Counted from the stretch's first letter, positions 17,417-26,404 are shown. The stretch: DNA of 64,000 nucleotides from Bacillota bacterium (GCA_023391875.1 JAEWAB010000005.1:1-64000); one strand, 5' to 3'. A program made the numbers and translations. Notes: generated from the sequence alone by a model not told the origin.

Positions 17417-18466
17417 TTACATCGTTTCAATCTCAGCAAGCAGCGCGGTGATGATATCCTGCTCGGGAACCTTCCGTACAATCTGCCCTTTTTTAAACAA
17501 CAGCGCTTCCCCGTTGCCGCCCGCGATGCCGATATCCGCCTCGCGCGCCTCTCCCGGGCCGTTCACGGCACAGCCCATGATAGCCACCGTAATATCCTTA
17601 TGAATATCGGAAAGCGCCGCCTCCGCTTCCTTCGCAAGGCTGATGAGATCGATACTGGTGCGGCCGCAGGTGGGGCAGGAGATAATGTTTACCCCGCCGT
17701 AAAGCTGCAGGCCTTTCAGGATATCCTTTGCCGCGTACACCTCTTTTACCGGGTCGTCGGTGAGCGACACCCGCACGGTATCGCCGATATCCTCAAGCAA
17801 CAGCGGCGCGAGCCCTTCGGCGGACTTGATGATGCCCATGCGCTCGGTGCCCGCCTCGGTAACCCCAAGGTGCAGCGGATAGCTGCATCGCTCAGCGGCT
17901 AAGCGGTAGGCCTTTACCATGGTGCGCACGCTGGAGGACTTCATAGACAATACAATATCGTCGAAGTCAAACCGGTTGAGCAGCCCAGCGTGGTACAGGG
18001 CACTGTCGCACAGCGCCTCGGGGGTCGGAGCGCCGTACCGCTGCAGAATCTGCTTTTCAAGAGAGCCGGAGTTTACCCCGATACGTATCGGTACCCCTTT
18101 TAATCGGCAGGCATCCGCAACGCTTTTCACGCGATCGTCGCTGCCGATGTTGCCGGGGTTCAGACGAATCTTGTCCACCCCCGCCGCAACCGACTCCAAT
18201 GCCAGCCGATAATCGAAATGGATGTCCGCCACAAGCGGTACATCCACATTCGTCTTTATTGCAGCAATCAGCCTTACGGCCTGCATGTCGGGAATAGCCA
18301 CGCGGATAATCTCGCAGCCGGCATCCATGAGCGCTCTTGCCTGCGCGATATTGCCTTCTATATCGTCCGGCTTTGCGCAGAGCATCGACTGTATGGCAAT
18401 GGGGCTGCCGCCGCCGATGGTAAGCTTACCGACGGAAACCTTTTTTGTATGAAACCTGTCTGTCAT
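17417..18466 (-). CDS. ispG: HMBPP synthase (GcpE)
   Basis: Penultimate step of the MEP isoprenoid pathway: converts MEcPP to HMBPP with a [4Fe-4S] cluster. 349 residues. The TIM-barrel half holds SIAIQSML-type and RLNPGNIG motifs. The C-terminal cluster ligands are CPTCGRTSIDL and AIMGCAVNGPGEA. Sits with dxr and rseP in the conserved order; about 28 bases from rseP. Confidence 0.97.
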   Translation of the reverse strand: MTDRFHTKKVSVGKLTIGGGSPIAIQSMLCAKPDDIEGNIAQARALMDAGCEIIRVAIPDMQAVRLIAAIKTNVDVPLVADIHFDYRLALESVAAGVDKIRLNPGNIGSDDRVKSVADACRLKGVPIRIGVNSGSLEKQILQRYGAPTPEALCDSALYHAGLLNRFDFDDIVLSMKSSSVRTMVKAYRLAAERCSYPLHLGVTEAGTERMGIIKSAEGLAPLLLEDIGDTVRVSLTDDPVKEVYAAKDILKGLQLYGGVNIISCPTCGRTSIDLISLAKEAEAALSDIHKDITVAIMGCAVNGPGEAREADIGIAGGNGEALLFKKGQIVRKVPEQDIITALLAEIETM

Positions 18467-18494
18467 AAACTCTACCTACCTTCCGCAAAAGGGC

Positions 18495-19529
18495 TTAGCC
18501 TTTAAACAACCGTATAATATCATTAAAGGTAACAAAGATCATCAGCAGTATCAGTAATAAGAACCCTGCCGTGTGGATATAGCCCTCATACTTGGGGTTA
18601 ACGGGCTTTCTTCTGATAATCTCCACAAGCAGGAACAACAGCCTGCCGCCATCGAGCGCGGGCAGCGGCAAAAGGTTAAAGATGCCCACGTTGATGGTGA
18701 TAAACGCCACCAGTGAGAGCACCGGCTCCCAGCCGATGGCCGACGCCTGCCCGATTGCCTTTGAAACGCCGATCGGCCCCGAAAGCTGCTGAACGCCGAA
18801 CCTGCCCGTTACAAGGTCGAGCAACGAAATCCAAACGATTCGGCCGATGGTGAGCGAATAAAAGAACGACTGCTTCATGACCGTAGTGAAGGTCTTCTGT
18901 ACTGGGTAAACCTTAAAATCCAATCGGATAGACTGCCCCAGTTCCTCGTTCTTTTCTACCGGGAACGGTACGCTGTTGAGGGTAATATCTTTACCGTCGC
19001 GTTTTACCACAAAATCTGCCTTGCCGTCGGAATCGCGGACAAGCGCAAAGATAATGTCGTAGTCTATATGAATGGACGTGCCGTTGATCTTTAGTATCTC
19101 GTCGCCCGTCTTCAGCATGCTGTTGCTGGTAGCCGCGCTATCAAATACAGCAATCGTTCTGGAGGCGATGGCGTCTTGGTTCATGGTTAGAATCAGTACC
19201 ACGATAAAGCCAAGCACCAGGTTCATGAGCGCACCGGCAACCACCACCAAGATGCGGCACCAGATGGGACGGCGGTTAAAGGCGTGGTCGTCGTCGCTGT
19301 GTTCGTCTTCACCCTCCATGCTCACAAAGCCGCCGATTGGGAAAAGCCGAAGCGCATACTTTGTTTCACCCTTATAAAATTTTAAGACTGTAGGGCCCAT
19401 ACCCAAGGCGAACTCGTTTACACGAATGCCCGTGAGCTTCGCCGTTGTAAAGTGCCCAAGTTCATGAATAAAGATAATAGCACCGAATACAAGCACCGTT
19501 AACAGGATGGTAACAACAATATTCAACAA
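18495..19529 (-). CDS. rseP: RseP-type site-2 membrane zinc protease
   Basis: Intramembrane metalloprotease (M50B) that cleaves anti-sigma factors or signal-peptide remnants. 344 residues. FIHELGHFTTAK (about 20-31) holds the HExxH zinc site in the first membrane segment. A PDZ domain lies near 120-180 (TGDEILKINGTSI), and LPALDGGRLLF carries the third ligand Asp. The start is TTG at 19529; its ribosome site is weak. Lies in the dxr-rseP-ispG cluster. Confidence 0.93.
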   Translation of the reverse strand: MLNIVVTILLTVLVFGAIIFIHELGHFTTAKLTGIRVNEFALGMGPTVLKFYKGETKYALRLFPIGGFVSMEGEDEHSDDDHAFNRRPIWCRILVVVAGALMNLVLGFIVVLILTMNQDAIASRTIAVFDSAATSNSMLKTGDEILKINGTSIHIDYDIIFALVRDSDGKADFVVKRDGKDITLNSVPFPVEKNEELGQSIRLDFKVYPVQKTFTTVMKQSFFYSLTIGRIVWISLLDLVTGRFGVQQLSGPIGVSKAIGQASAIGWEPVLSLVAFITINVGIFNLLPLPALDGGRLLFLLVEIIRRKPVNPKYEGYIHTAGFLLLILLMIFVTFNDIIRLFKG

Positions 19530-19553
19530 GCGCCACCGCCAATCATTTTCATT

Positions 19554-20720
19554 TTATCTGTGCCGCGCGGTATACCAATTGATAACATACTCCCTCGCGG
19601 CCTTATCGGCCTTAAGGATATTTTCCACCGTGAGCGGTTCCTTTATGGTGATCGCATCTACCGCAGCGGCTACCAAATCGCCGATATCGGTAAAGCGTAT
19701 CCTTTCATTTAAAAATAGTTCCACCGCCTGCTCGTTCGCCCCGTTGGCGATACAGGGGGCAAAGCCGCCTTGAGCAAAAGCTCGTTTGGCGGTAGTCAGG
19801 CAGGTAAAGGTAGCATTGTCCGGCTTAAAAAAGGTAAGCTTGCCGTATTCCGTAAGGGAAAGACGCTTTGCGGGAGAGGGTTGTCTGTGCGGATAGGTTA
19901 ACGCGTATTGTATCGGAATGCGCATATCCGGCACGCCAAGCTGCGCGATGACCGAACCGTCGGCAAACTCCACCGCCGAATGGAGTACACTTTCGCGATG
20001 CACCACCACCTCTATCTCTTCGGGTGTAACGCCGAAAAGCCATGCGGCCTCGATGATTTCAAGGCCCTTGTTCATCATGGTGGCACTGTCTATGGTAATC
20101 TTGGCACCCATGCTCCAGTTAGGGTGTTTAAGCGCCTGCGCCGCCGTTACGCCTTGCAGTTGTTCGCGGGACCATCCGAAAAACGGCCCGCCGGATGCGG
20201 TGAGCAGGATGCGGCTGATTTCGCCCTGCTTATTATTGCCTTGCAGGCACTGAAATATCGCCGAGTGCTCGCTGTCTACTGGCAAAATGGAAACCCCGTT
20301 TCGCCGCGCCGCCTCGGTTACCAACGCGCCGCCCGTTACCAGTGTTTCCTTGTTGGCAAGCGCAACCGTTTTTTTTGCGTCTATCGCCGCCATGGTGGGC
20401 AGCAGACCTGCGATGCCGACAATGGCGTTTAATACCATGTCGTTTTGGGGCAGCACCGCAATCTCGCACACCCCCTCGGTACCATAGAGCACATGGGTGC
20501 TCGTATCGGCAAGGCGTGTCTTTAGGGTTTCATAAGCCTCTTTGTCACACACGGCAACCAGTTTGGGCTTAAACTCCCTAACCTGCTCCTCTAAAAGAGC
20601 GCTATTTTTGTTGGCGGTAAGCGCCAAAACAGTAAAACCGCCATGCCTGCAAACATCAAGCGCCTGCGTACCGATAGAGCCTGTGGAGCCTAGTATGGAT
20701 AATTGTTTATTATTCACCAT
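19554..20720 (-). CDS. dxr: DXP reductoisomerase
   Basis: Second step of the MEP pathway: DXP to MEP with NADPH and divalent metal. 388 residues. NADPH loop LGSTGSIGTQALDV at the N-terminus, ANKETLVTGG, LPVDSEHSAIFQCLQ (metal/substrate loop), TASGGPFFGW, and HPNWSMGAKITIDSATMMNKG. Confirms that this organism makes isoprenoids by the MEP route. Confidence 0.98.
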   Translation of the reverse strand: MVNNKQLSILGSTGSIGTQALDVCRHGGFTVLALTANKNSALLEEQVREFKPKLVAVCDKEAYETLKTRLADTSTHVLYGTEGVCEIAVLPQNDMVLNAIVGIAGLLPTMAAIDAKKTVALANKETLVTGGALVTEAARRNGVSILPVDSEHSAIFQCLQGNNKQGEISRILLTASGGPFFGWSREQLQGVTAAQALKHPNWSMGAKITIDSATMMNKGLEIIEAAWLFGVTPEEIEVVVHRESVLHSAVEFADGSVIAQLGVPDMRIPIQYALTYPHRQPSPAKRLSLTEYGKLTFFKPDNATFTCLTTAKRAFAQGGFAPCIANGANEQAVELFLNERIRFTDIGDLVAAAVDAITIKEPLTVENILKADKAAREYVINWYTARHR

Positions 20721-20809
20721 CTATACCAACATTTCTAAGTAGATTAGCAGCCTTGCAACAAGCCACATTCACCCATCATAAAACGCTGGATAAATGTGGC
20801 CTTCTATAA

Positions 20810-21643
20810 CTATCTGATTACGATGGGGTAAAATGTGATAATGAGATAAAGCAGCGGGGAAACGAACAGCACACTGTCAAACCGGTCCATGATGCCACCG
20901 TGCCCCGGGAGGATATTGCCGTAGTCTTTGATGCCTGTTTGTCGTTTTATTACCGACGCAAACAAATCGCCCAGGATACCGGCGACGGCGCAAACCGGCG
21001 CAGACAGCGCAAGCATAAGATAGGATACTTGCAGCGCGTCACCCATATACTGCCGGATAAGCGTGTAGGCATAGCCGATCAGCAGGTAACCGAGCACAGT
21101 GGTGATGATACCGCCCACAGCGCCTTCCACCGTCTTTTTGGGGCTGATCTTGGGGGCGAGCTTATGCTTGCCAAAAAAGCTTCCCACAAAATAGGCGCCG
21201 GAATCGGCAAGCCACCCACCGCCCAACACCAGTATATAATAAAATATGCCGTCGGGGTAGAATTTATCACGGATAACGATAGAAACCGAAAATACCACCG
21301 GAATAAGCAGCGACACCATAAAGGCGGTGCAGATTTGCGGCAGCATATATTTCTCATGGCGTGCCAGATATACAATACCCAGTATCATTAAAAAGGCTGC
21401 CGCCACGGCAATCATAAAGTGCTTAAGCGGCTGTAAATGAAGCAGGGGGAAGATTAAAGCAAAAACCGCACTGACCGTCATCATGAGCTTGCTTGTCACA
21501 TATTGCGTTTGGTAAAGCATCTCATAAACCGCCAGCGCAGAGATTATGCCAATCAGCAGATTGAACATTGGCGTTTCAAAAAACAGCATGGCGACAAAAA
21601 GTAGGATTAGTGCAATGGCGGCTGTCGTTAACCTCTGCCTCAA
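20810..21643 (-). CDS. cdsA: Phosphatidate cytidylyltransferase
   Basis: Makes CDP-diacylglycerol for phospholipid synthesis. 277 residues, about eight membrane segments. The family signature sits at the C-terminus (LGDLFASVIKRQTGIKDYG, then PGHGGIMDRFDS). Starts at TTG 21643 with a strong GGAGGG site and appropriate spacing, immediately after uppS. A small hairpin (GCCACATT/AATGTGGC) lies in the 89-base gap before dxr. Confidence 0.96.
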   Translation of the reverse strand: MRQRLTTAAIALILLFVAMLFFETPMFNLLIGIISALAVYEMLYQTQYVTSKLMMTVSAVFALIFPLLHLQPLKHFMIAVAAAFLMILGIVYLARHEKYMLPQICTAFMVSLLIPVVFSVSIVIRDKFYPDGIFYYILVLGGGWLADSGAYFVGSFFGKHKLAPKISPKKTVEGAVGGIITTVLGYLLIGYAYTLIRQYMGDALQVSYLMLALSAPVCAVAGILGDLFASVIKRQTGIKDYGNILPGHGGIMDRFDSVLFVSPLLYLIITFYPIVIR

Positions 21644-21646
21644 AAC

Positions 21647-22387
21647 TTATATCCCTCCAAAGCGTCTGGAACGTTTGGCGTATTCCAGCAGAGCCGTATC
21701 TAAATGGTTAGGTTTAAAGTCGGGCCATAAAACATCCATGAACACATACTCCGCATACGCCGACTGCCAAATCAAGAAATTTGACGTTCTGCGTTCACCG
21801 CTTGGGCGGATAATCAGGTCGGGGTCTGGCTGCCCGCAGGTATACATAAGGCTGGACAGGTATTCTTCCGTAATAGCGTCAGGGGTAATCGCTCCCGCCA
21901 GAGCATTCTTAGCGGCAAGCTGCGCCGCACGAACGATCTCCATGCGCCCGCCGTAGTTGAGTGCTATATTTACCACAATGCCGTCACAGTCTTTAGAGAG
22001 TGCCTCAACCTGCGCCATCTTTTCTACAATATCGGGTGCAAGCCTTAATCGGTCGCCGATAAAATTCGTTCTGTAGTTCTTGCGCTCCCCGGCCTTGTCT
22101 TTTTCAAAAACCTCGTCGAGATACTCACGCAAGAGGTTCATGATGGCATCTACCTCGGCCTGAGGGCGCTTCCAGTTTTCGGTGGAAAACATGTAAGCCG
22201 TGAGGTACTTAATACCGATGAGCTGACAATAATCTACCAGCCCTCTGAACGCCGCAGCACCATACCGATGCCCTACCTGCCTTGGCAGGCCACGCTTTTT
22301 TGCCCACCGGCCGTTGCCGTCCATAATAATACCGATATGAGCAGGCAGTGCACCTCGCGCCGCAAGCTCTTTAATGTTTTCAGCGAT
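21647..22387 (-). CDS. uppS: Undecaprenyl diphosphate synthase with apparent AUC start
   Basis: Cis-prenyltransferase making the C55 carrier lipid for wall synthesis. Motifs: MDGNGRWAKKRG (catalytic Asp), FSTENWKRP, and the C-terminal RPSGERRTSNFLIWQSAY. The first ATG (22324) starts inside MDGNGRW and would delete beta-strand A. The conserved stretch before it (LPAHIGII) is encoded in frame after a TAA, but contains no ATG, GTG or TTG. An ATC codon at 22387 lies 9 bases after a perfect GGAGG (22401-22397), so I annotate AUC as the probable start (246 residues). A sequencing error or an AUU start five codons later are alternatives. Confidence 0.85.
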   Translation of the reverse strand: MAENIKELAARGALPAHIGIIMDGNGRWAKKRGLPRQVGHRYGAAAFRGLVDYCQLIGIKYLTAYMFSTENWKRPQAEVDAIMNLLREYLDEVFEKDKAGERKNYRTNFIGDRLRLAPDIVEKMAQVEALSKDCDGIVVNIALNYGGRMEIVRAAQLAAKNALAGAITPDAITEEYLSSLMYTCGQPDPDLIIRPSGERRTSNFLIWQSAYAEYVFMDVLWPDFKPNHLDTALLEYAKRSRRFGGI

Positions 22388-22424
22388 TTAAACCAGCCTC
22401 CACGCAGTAATACTAATTCTTCTA

Positions 22425-22529
22425 CCCCGCCTTCGGTGGGGTGCAATAACGCTTTGCGTTATTGCACAATGAGTATTAAGCGGTAATTCGGCAGCTAAAA
22501 GCCGCCCACACCGTTTGTATAACGGCGTG
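22425..22529 (-). repeat. Run of hairpins in the frr-uppS gap
   Basis: Four stems stand in about 105 bases. They are CCCCGCC/GGTGGGG (22425-22441); a perfect 12-bp stem GTGCAATAACGC with 3-nt loop (22441-22467); a small GGC-rich stem near 22491-22507; and CACACCGTT/AACGGCGTG (22507-22529). None has a T-run. They interrupt an otherwise tight gene cluster. Confidence 0.6.
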
Positions 22530-22549
22530 TTTGGAATATAGTATAAGCA

Positions 22550-23107
22550 CTAGATTTCAAGGATTTCCTTTTCTTTTTCGTCACACATCTTATCGATAAG
22601 CTTGCAGTATTTATCGGTGAGGTCCTGTACCTGCTTCTCGCCGTCTTTCAGGTCATCCTCGGTAATCTCGTTGGCCTTCTGCATCTTTTTTAGTTTATCC
22701 ACGCCGTCACGTCTTATTGAACGGATAGCCACCTTGCACTCCTCGGCATACTTGCTCACACTTTTGCACAGGTCTTTTCTGCGCTCCTCGGTGAGCGGGG
22801 GGAACACCAAACGAATCACACGCCCGTCGTTCTGCGGGTTAATGCCGATGTCGGAGGTTTGAATCGCCTTTTCTATAGCCCTGAGGGTGGAAACATCCCA
22901 CGGCTGTATGGTGAGTATTCTTGCTTCGGATACCGAAACGGCAGCCATCTGGTTAATGGCCGTGGGAACGCCGTAGTAGTCTACTGATACTCTATCCAAA
23001 ACGCTGGGGTTTGCCCTGCCGGCACGCAGGGAATGATATTCATTTTTAAGGGCTGCGATGGATTTCTCCATTTTGTCGGTAAGCGCCTTTAATTCTTCCT
23101 TCATCAT
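22550..23107 (-). CDS. frr: Ribosome recycling factor
   Basis: Splits post-termination ribosomes together with EF-G. 185 residues from ATG 23107, the usual length. Characteristic LRAGRANPSVLDRVSVDYYG (about 29-48), the QPWD motif and VFPPLTEERRKDL are present. A TTG two codons upstream is also open, but AGAGGAAG spacing favours ATG. Follows pyrH in the conserved order. Confidence 0.97.
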   Translation of the reverse strand: MMKEELKALTDKMEKSIAALKNEYHSLRAGRANPSVLDRVSVDYYGVPTAINQMAAVSVSEARILTIQPWDVSTLRAIEKAIQTSDIGINPQNDGRVIRLVFPPLTEERRKDLCKSVSKYAEECKVAIRSIRRDGVDKLKKMQKANEITEDDLKDGEKQVQDLTDKYCKLIDKMCDEKEKEILEI

Positions 23108-23187
23108 CGTCAACTTCCTCTCTCCAAACTCTATTCTGTTTACAAGGTAATTAAAACATTATTCAGCTTTATGCTGAAGGGCTAGTC

Positions 23188-23904
23188 TTAATGAACTTCC
23201 TTCTGAACCAGGGTGCCTATCGCTTCCCCGCATACAGCCCGCACAATGTTTTGCGGGTCCTCTATGCTGAACACCAGAATGGGGATATTGTTATCCTTAC
23301 ACATGGATGCGGCCGTGCTGTCCATTACCGCAAGGTCTTTGTTCAGCACTTCGGCAAAGGTGAGGGTGTCGTACTTCACCGCATCGGGGTTCTTTACCGG
23401 GTCGCTGGTATATACGCCGTCCACCATGGTCGCTTTAAAGATAATATCGGCATCGATCTCTGCTGCGCGTAAGGTAGAGGCGGTATCGGTAGAAAAGAAG
23501 GGGTTGCCCGTTCCGCAGCCGAATATAACGACCCTGCCCTTTTCAAGATGCCTGACCGCGCGGTTGCGGATATACGGCTCGGCAATCGCCTGCATTGAGA
23601 TAGCGGTCTGAACCCGAACATCAACCTCCATCTGCTCCAATGCATCGGCTAAGGCCAGCGCGTTAATCACCGTGGCAAGCATACCCATATGGTCGGCACG
23701 CGTGCGTTCCATCTTCTCGCTGCTTCTGCCCCGCCAGAAATTACCCCCGCCAACCACAATGGCAACCTGAACCCCGAGGTCGTGCACCTGCTTGATGCTC
23801 TCACAGATGGCACATACCACATCGTAATCAAGCCCGTGTTTTTTTTCGCCTGCCAGCGCTTCGCCTGAAAGCTTAAGCAGTATCCTGTTGTATTTTGGCT
23901 TCAT
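23188..23904 (-). CDS. pyrH: UMP kinase
   Basis: Phosphorylates UMP to UDP; amino-acid-kinase fold, hexameric in bacteria. 238 residues from ATG 23904 (MKPKYNRILLKLSGEAL). GGGNFWRG, the DHMGMLAT segment and VVIFGCGTGNPFFSTDTA are typical. ATG 23916 is also in frame but is only one base from the AAAGGA site. First gene of the minus-strand cluster leading to polC. rpsB and tsf, often upstream in other genomes, are absent. Confidence 0.97.
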   Translation of the reverse strand: MKPKYNRILLKLSGEALAGEKKHGLDYDVVCAICESIKQVHDLGVQVAIVVGGGNFWRGRSSEKMERTRADHMGMLATVINALALADALEQMEVDVRVQTAISMQAIAEPYIRNRAVRHLEKGRVVIFGCGTGNPFFSTDTASTLRAAEIDADIIFKATMVDGVYTSDPVKNPDAVKYDTLTFAEVLNKDLAVMDSTAASMCKDNNIPILVFSIEDPQNIVRAVCGEAIGTLVQKEVH

Positions 23905-24167
23905 GAACAGAAACATTCCTTTCGGTTTATAGGGATAAGGCTGAAAGTAAATCTTCAGCCGCTGGTTTACTGAATTTTAGATATTAAGCCAGAAAGCCTA
24001 AGATAGAATATAGGTGATTTTATAGATATTTACATATCCTGATAATATCACTAACGTTTATTTTACAATAACACCGGTACAAAGTAAAGGGAATATCTTT
24101 GCGAAGCTATTAATTTTTCCTTGCAAAACGGCAGGAATATGCCCAAACAAAGTAAATCTTTCCGTAA
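23905..24167. other. Divergent intergenic region pyrH/nth
   Basis: AT-rich spacer without a coding frame. It holds a 7-bp hairpin (GGCTGAA/TTCAGCC, 23939-23960) in the pyrH leader. Possible but poor -10 boxes for pyrH lie on the minus strand near 24000-24070. I see no riboswitch class I recognise. Confidence 0.4.
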
Positions 24168-24196
24168 TTGAAATATGCCGCCGTTTGGTCTATTAT
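24168..24196 (+). promoter_or_regulatory. Promoter of nth
   Basis: TTGAAA (24168-24173), 17-bp spacer, TATTAT (24191-24196), 34 bases upstream of the nth ATG. The reading frame extends upstream through this promoter, so the shorter start is preferred. Confidence 0.75.
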
Positions 24197-24229
24197 ATAC
24201 ATGTAAGGTTCAATTACGGAGGTACTCTC

Positions 24230-24877
24230 ATGAGGATAAAGGAGCGCGCGGTAAAGATCGTAGAGGCACTGGAGCGGGAATATCCGGCGGCAATCTGCTC
24301 TCTTGAGTATGAAAGGCCCTACGAACTGCTGCTTGCCACCCGCCTGTCGGCACAATGTACCGACGCCAGGGTGAATATTGTCACAAAAGAATTATTTCAA
24401 AAGTATCCTACCCTGCAAAGCATCGCCGAGGCGGAGATAGCGGTCATAGAAGCGATTATCAAGCCTTGCGGGCTGTACAAAACAAAGGCGCGGGACCTTG
24501 TAAACATCTGCCGCGAGCTGATAGCCCGCTTTAATGGCGAGGTGCCCGATACCATGGAGGCGTTATTATCCTTAAGCGGCGTGGGGCGGAAAACTGCCAA
24601 TCTGGTTTTGGGCGATGTCTACCACAAGCCCGCGGTGGTTTGCGACACGCACTGTATCCGCATCACAAATCTGATGGGGTTGACCACAACCAAAGACCCG
24701 CTTAAATGCGAGCTGGAGCTTAAAAAGCTGCTCCCGCCCGAAAAATCCAACGATTTTTGCCACCGCATGGTGCTGCACGGCAGAGCGGTTTGCCGGGCAC
24801 GCGCGCCGCAGTGCGGTATCTGCTGCGTTCAGTCGCTCTGCACATATGGCATAAAAGCGTTAAAACCAATCCGCTGA
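24230..24877 (+). CDS. nth: Endonuclease III
   Basis: Base-excision repair glycosylase/AP lyase for oxidised pyrimidines. 215 residues from ATG 24230 (MRIKERAVKIVEAL), with GGAGG upstream. The helix-hairpin-helix LSGVGRKTANLVLG carries the catalytic Lys. VVCDTHC holds the catalytic Asp. The C-terminal [4Fe-4S] motif C-x6-C-x2-C-x5-C is intact. Transcribed away from pyrH. Confidence 0.96.
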   Translation: MRIKERAVKIVEALEREYPAAICSLEYERPYELLLATRLSAQCTDARVNIVTKELFQKYPTLQSIAEAEIAVIEAIIKPCGLYKTKARDLVNICRELIARFNGEVPDTMEALLSLSGVGRKTANLVLGDVYHKPAVVCDTHCIRITNLMGLTTTKDPLKCELELKKLLPPEKSNDFCHRMVLHGRAVCRARAPQCGICCVQSLCTYGIKALKPIR

Positions 24878-24919
24878 TAGATTTACTTGAACTAACAGAA
24901 TAAATAACGTGTAAAGATA

Positions 24920-24948
24920 TTGACATACATCACATGAACATGTATACT
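24920..24948 (+). promoter_or_regulatory. Promoter of the thiT transcript
   Basis: TTGACA (24920-24925), 17-bp spacer, TATACT (24943-24948), with predicted start about 10 bases before the TPP aptamer. Confidence 0.85.
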
Positions 24949-24965
24949 GAGGCTGACAATTAAAA

Positions 24966-25053
24966 CAGGGGTGCTGAGGTTCGGCTGAGATGAAACTACT
25001 GCGGTTTCAAACCCTATTACCTGATCCGGATAATGCCGGCGTAGGAAGAATAA
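24966..25053 (+). ncRNA. TPP riboswitch
   Basis: Contains the THI-box features GGGGTGC, GGCTGAGATGAAAC and ACCCTATTACCTGATCCGGA, then TAATGCCGGCGTAGGAA. Binds thiamine pyrophosphate and lowers thiT expression, through the terminator at 25072-25102. Confidence 0.95.
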
Positions 25054-25071
25054 ATTACTTTATGATTCGTT

Positions 25072-25102
25072 CGTCATGCTTATCCGGCATGGCGATTTTT
25101 TT
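25072..25102 (+). terminator. Riboswitch-controlled terminator before thiT
   Basis: Stem CGTCATGC/GCATGGCG (one G-U pair) followed by seven T, located between the TPP aptamer and the thiT ribosome site. This suits transcription attenuation. Confidence 0.8.
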
Positions 25103-25208
25103 ATGATCTCGGCAACAATATGGATGTTGAGCATTAAACGCTTTGCCGGTAGTACTGAGGCTTTGTTTTAAGATTGTCGCATTATAGTTTACTTAGGAGG
25201 AACCATTC

Positions 25209-25838
25209 ATGGAGAAAAACAAGACCAGGCTTCTTGCCGAAAGCGGATTGATGATTGCCCTTGCAGCCATCCTTTCGCTGGTTAAAATCTTTGCGCTGCC
25301 CTTCGGCGGCTCGGTAACACTGTGCAGCATGCTGCCGATTATGATTATCAGCTACCGCAACGGGGTTAAGTGGGGGCTGTTCACCGGCATGGCATACGGT
25401 ATCGTACAGCTGCTGATTGATATTCCCTCCGGCATTTTTAAAGGCATCACCCTCGGTTCCATCGCCGGTATCATCGTTTTTGACTATCTTATTGCGTTTA
25501 CCTGCCTCGGGTTGGCCGGTATCTTTAAAAAGGTTATTAAAAACCAGTCGCTTGCCATTCTCTGCGGCGTTATTTTGGCCGGGCTTGCTCGTTATCTTTC
25601 ACATGTTATCTCTGGCTATATCTTCTATTCTTCCTATGCCGAGTGGTTTTTCGGTCAGGATGGCTTCACCCTTGGCCAGACTATCCTTTCAAAGTATACC
25701 GGTACGACGCTTTCAATCATCTATACCCTATTCTATAACGCCACCTTCATGGTACCCGAGATTATTATTACCTCGATAGTGGCGGTACTGATTGGCGGTA
25801 TCTTTACCCTTACCTCCAAGAAAATAGCCGCGAAATAA
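25209..25838 (+). CDS. thiT: Thiamine ECF transporter S component ThiT
   Basis: A 209-residue, six-segment membrane protein that binds thiamine for a group II ECF transporter. Family-like features: IALAAILSLVKIF, GGSVTLCSMLPIMIISYRNG near 35-55, and the aromatic HVISGYIFYSSYAEWF region (about 137-152) that forms the thiamine pocket in ThiT. TPP control supports the assignment. The EcfA/A'/T partners are elsewhere. TAGGAGG precedes ATG 25209. Confidence 0.93.
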   Translation: MEKNKTRLLAESGLMIALAAILSLVKIFALPFGGSVTLCSMLPIMIISYRNGVKWGLFTGMAYGIVQLLIDIPSGIFKGITLGSIAGIIVFDYLIAFTCLGLAGIFKKVIKNQSLAILCGVILAGLARYLSHVISGYIFYSSYAEWFFGQDGFTLGQTILSKYTGTTLSIIYTLFYNATFMVPEIIITSIVAVLIGGIFTLTSKKIAAK

Positions 25839-25860
25839 TAGTATTTCTATATACTCAAAC

Positions 25861-25895
25861 GAGCTGCCCTATGCTTATTGGGCAGCTCATTTTTT
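25861..25895 (+). terminator. Intrinsic terminator after thiT
   Basis: Stem GAGCTGCCC/GGGCAGCTC with an AT-rich loop, followed by six T, starting 22 bases after the thiT stop. Confidence 0.9.
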
Positions 25896-25906
25896 GTTTT
25901 GTCTGA

Positions 25907-26308
25907 TTATACGTTATTCTTAGCAAGCTTTCCTTGGGCTTTCTGCTCAAACTTCTGCTGATTAAGGAATACTCTTGAATGGGTTCCCTCACCTATTTTT
26001 TCGATTTCATCAAACGCCGTTACCTTAAAGTCCACCCGTCTGCCCTCTACGCCGGTTATTTCGGCCTCGGCGTATACCTTCATGCCAAGCGGGGTAGCCG
26101 CGATATGAGTCACACTGATAGCCGAACCCACGCTGATGGTGCCGGGCTCCAAAAACTGCTGCAGGCAATCGCTTGCGGCACTCTCAATCAAGGCAACCAT
26201 CATCGGGGTGGCAAATACCTCCACAGCGCCGCTTTTTACATTCTTCGCGAGCATCTCCTCTGTTACAACCCATTCCTGCCTAAACCTTGTTCCAATGATA
26301 ATCTCCAT
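25907..26308 (-). CDS. Hotdog-fold thioesterase (FlK-like)
   Basis: A 133-residue protein starting MEIIIGTRFRQEW at ATG 26308 (GAGGAAA upstream). EVFATPMMVALIESAASDCL, GTISVGSAISVTHIAATPLG and VEGRRVDFKVTAFDE match the thioesterase family related to fluoroacetyl-CoA thioesterase. The family hydrolyses small acyl-CoAs. Next to acyl-CoA ligases and iorAB it may release acids or free CoA in the aromatic acid module. Substrate unknown. Confidence 0.75.
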   Translation of the reverse strand: MEIIIGTRFRQEWVVTEEMLAKNVKSGAVEVFATPMMVALIESAASDCLQQFLEPGTISVGSAISVTHIAATPLGMKVYAEAEITGVEGRRVDFKVTAFDEIEKIGEGTHSRVFLNQQKFEQKAQGKLAKNNV

Positions 26309-26404
26309 AATTTCCTCATTTAATATTGATATTATTTTAACAACACAAACTACAAGAAAGCCGGAACCATACACCCTACGGCTCCGGCATAGTGGCTGTG
26401 TATT

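Noticed and set aside
24002..24070. Promoter for pyrH on the minus strand
   Set aside because: Several -10-like boxes are present, but none has a convincing -35 at proper spacing, so no specific promoter is annotated.
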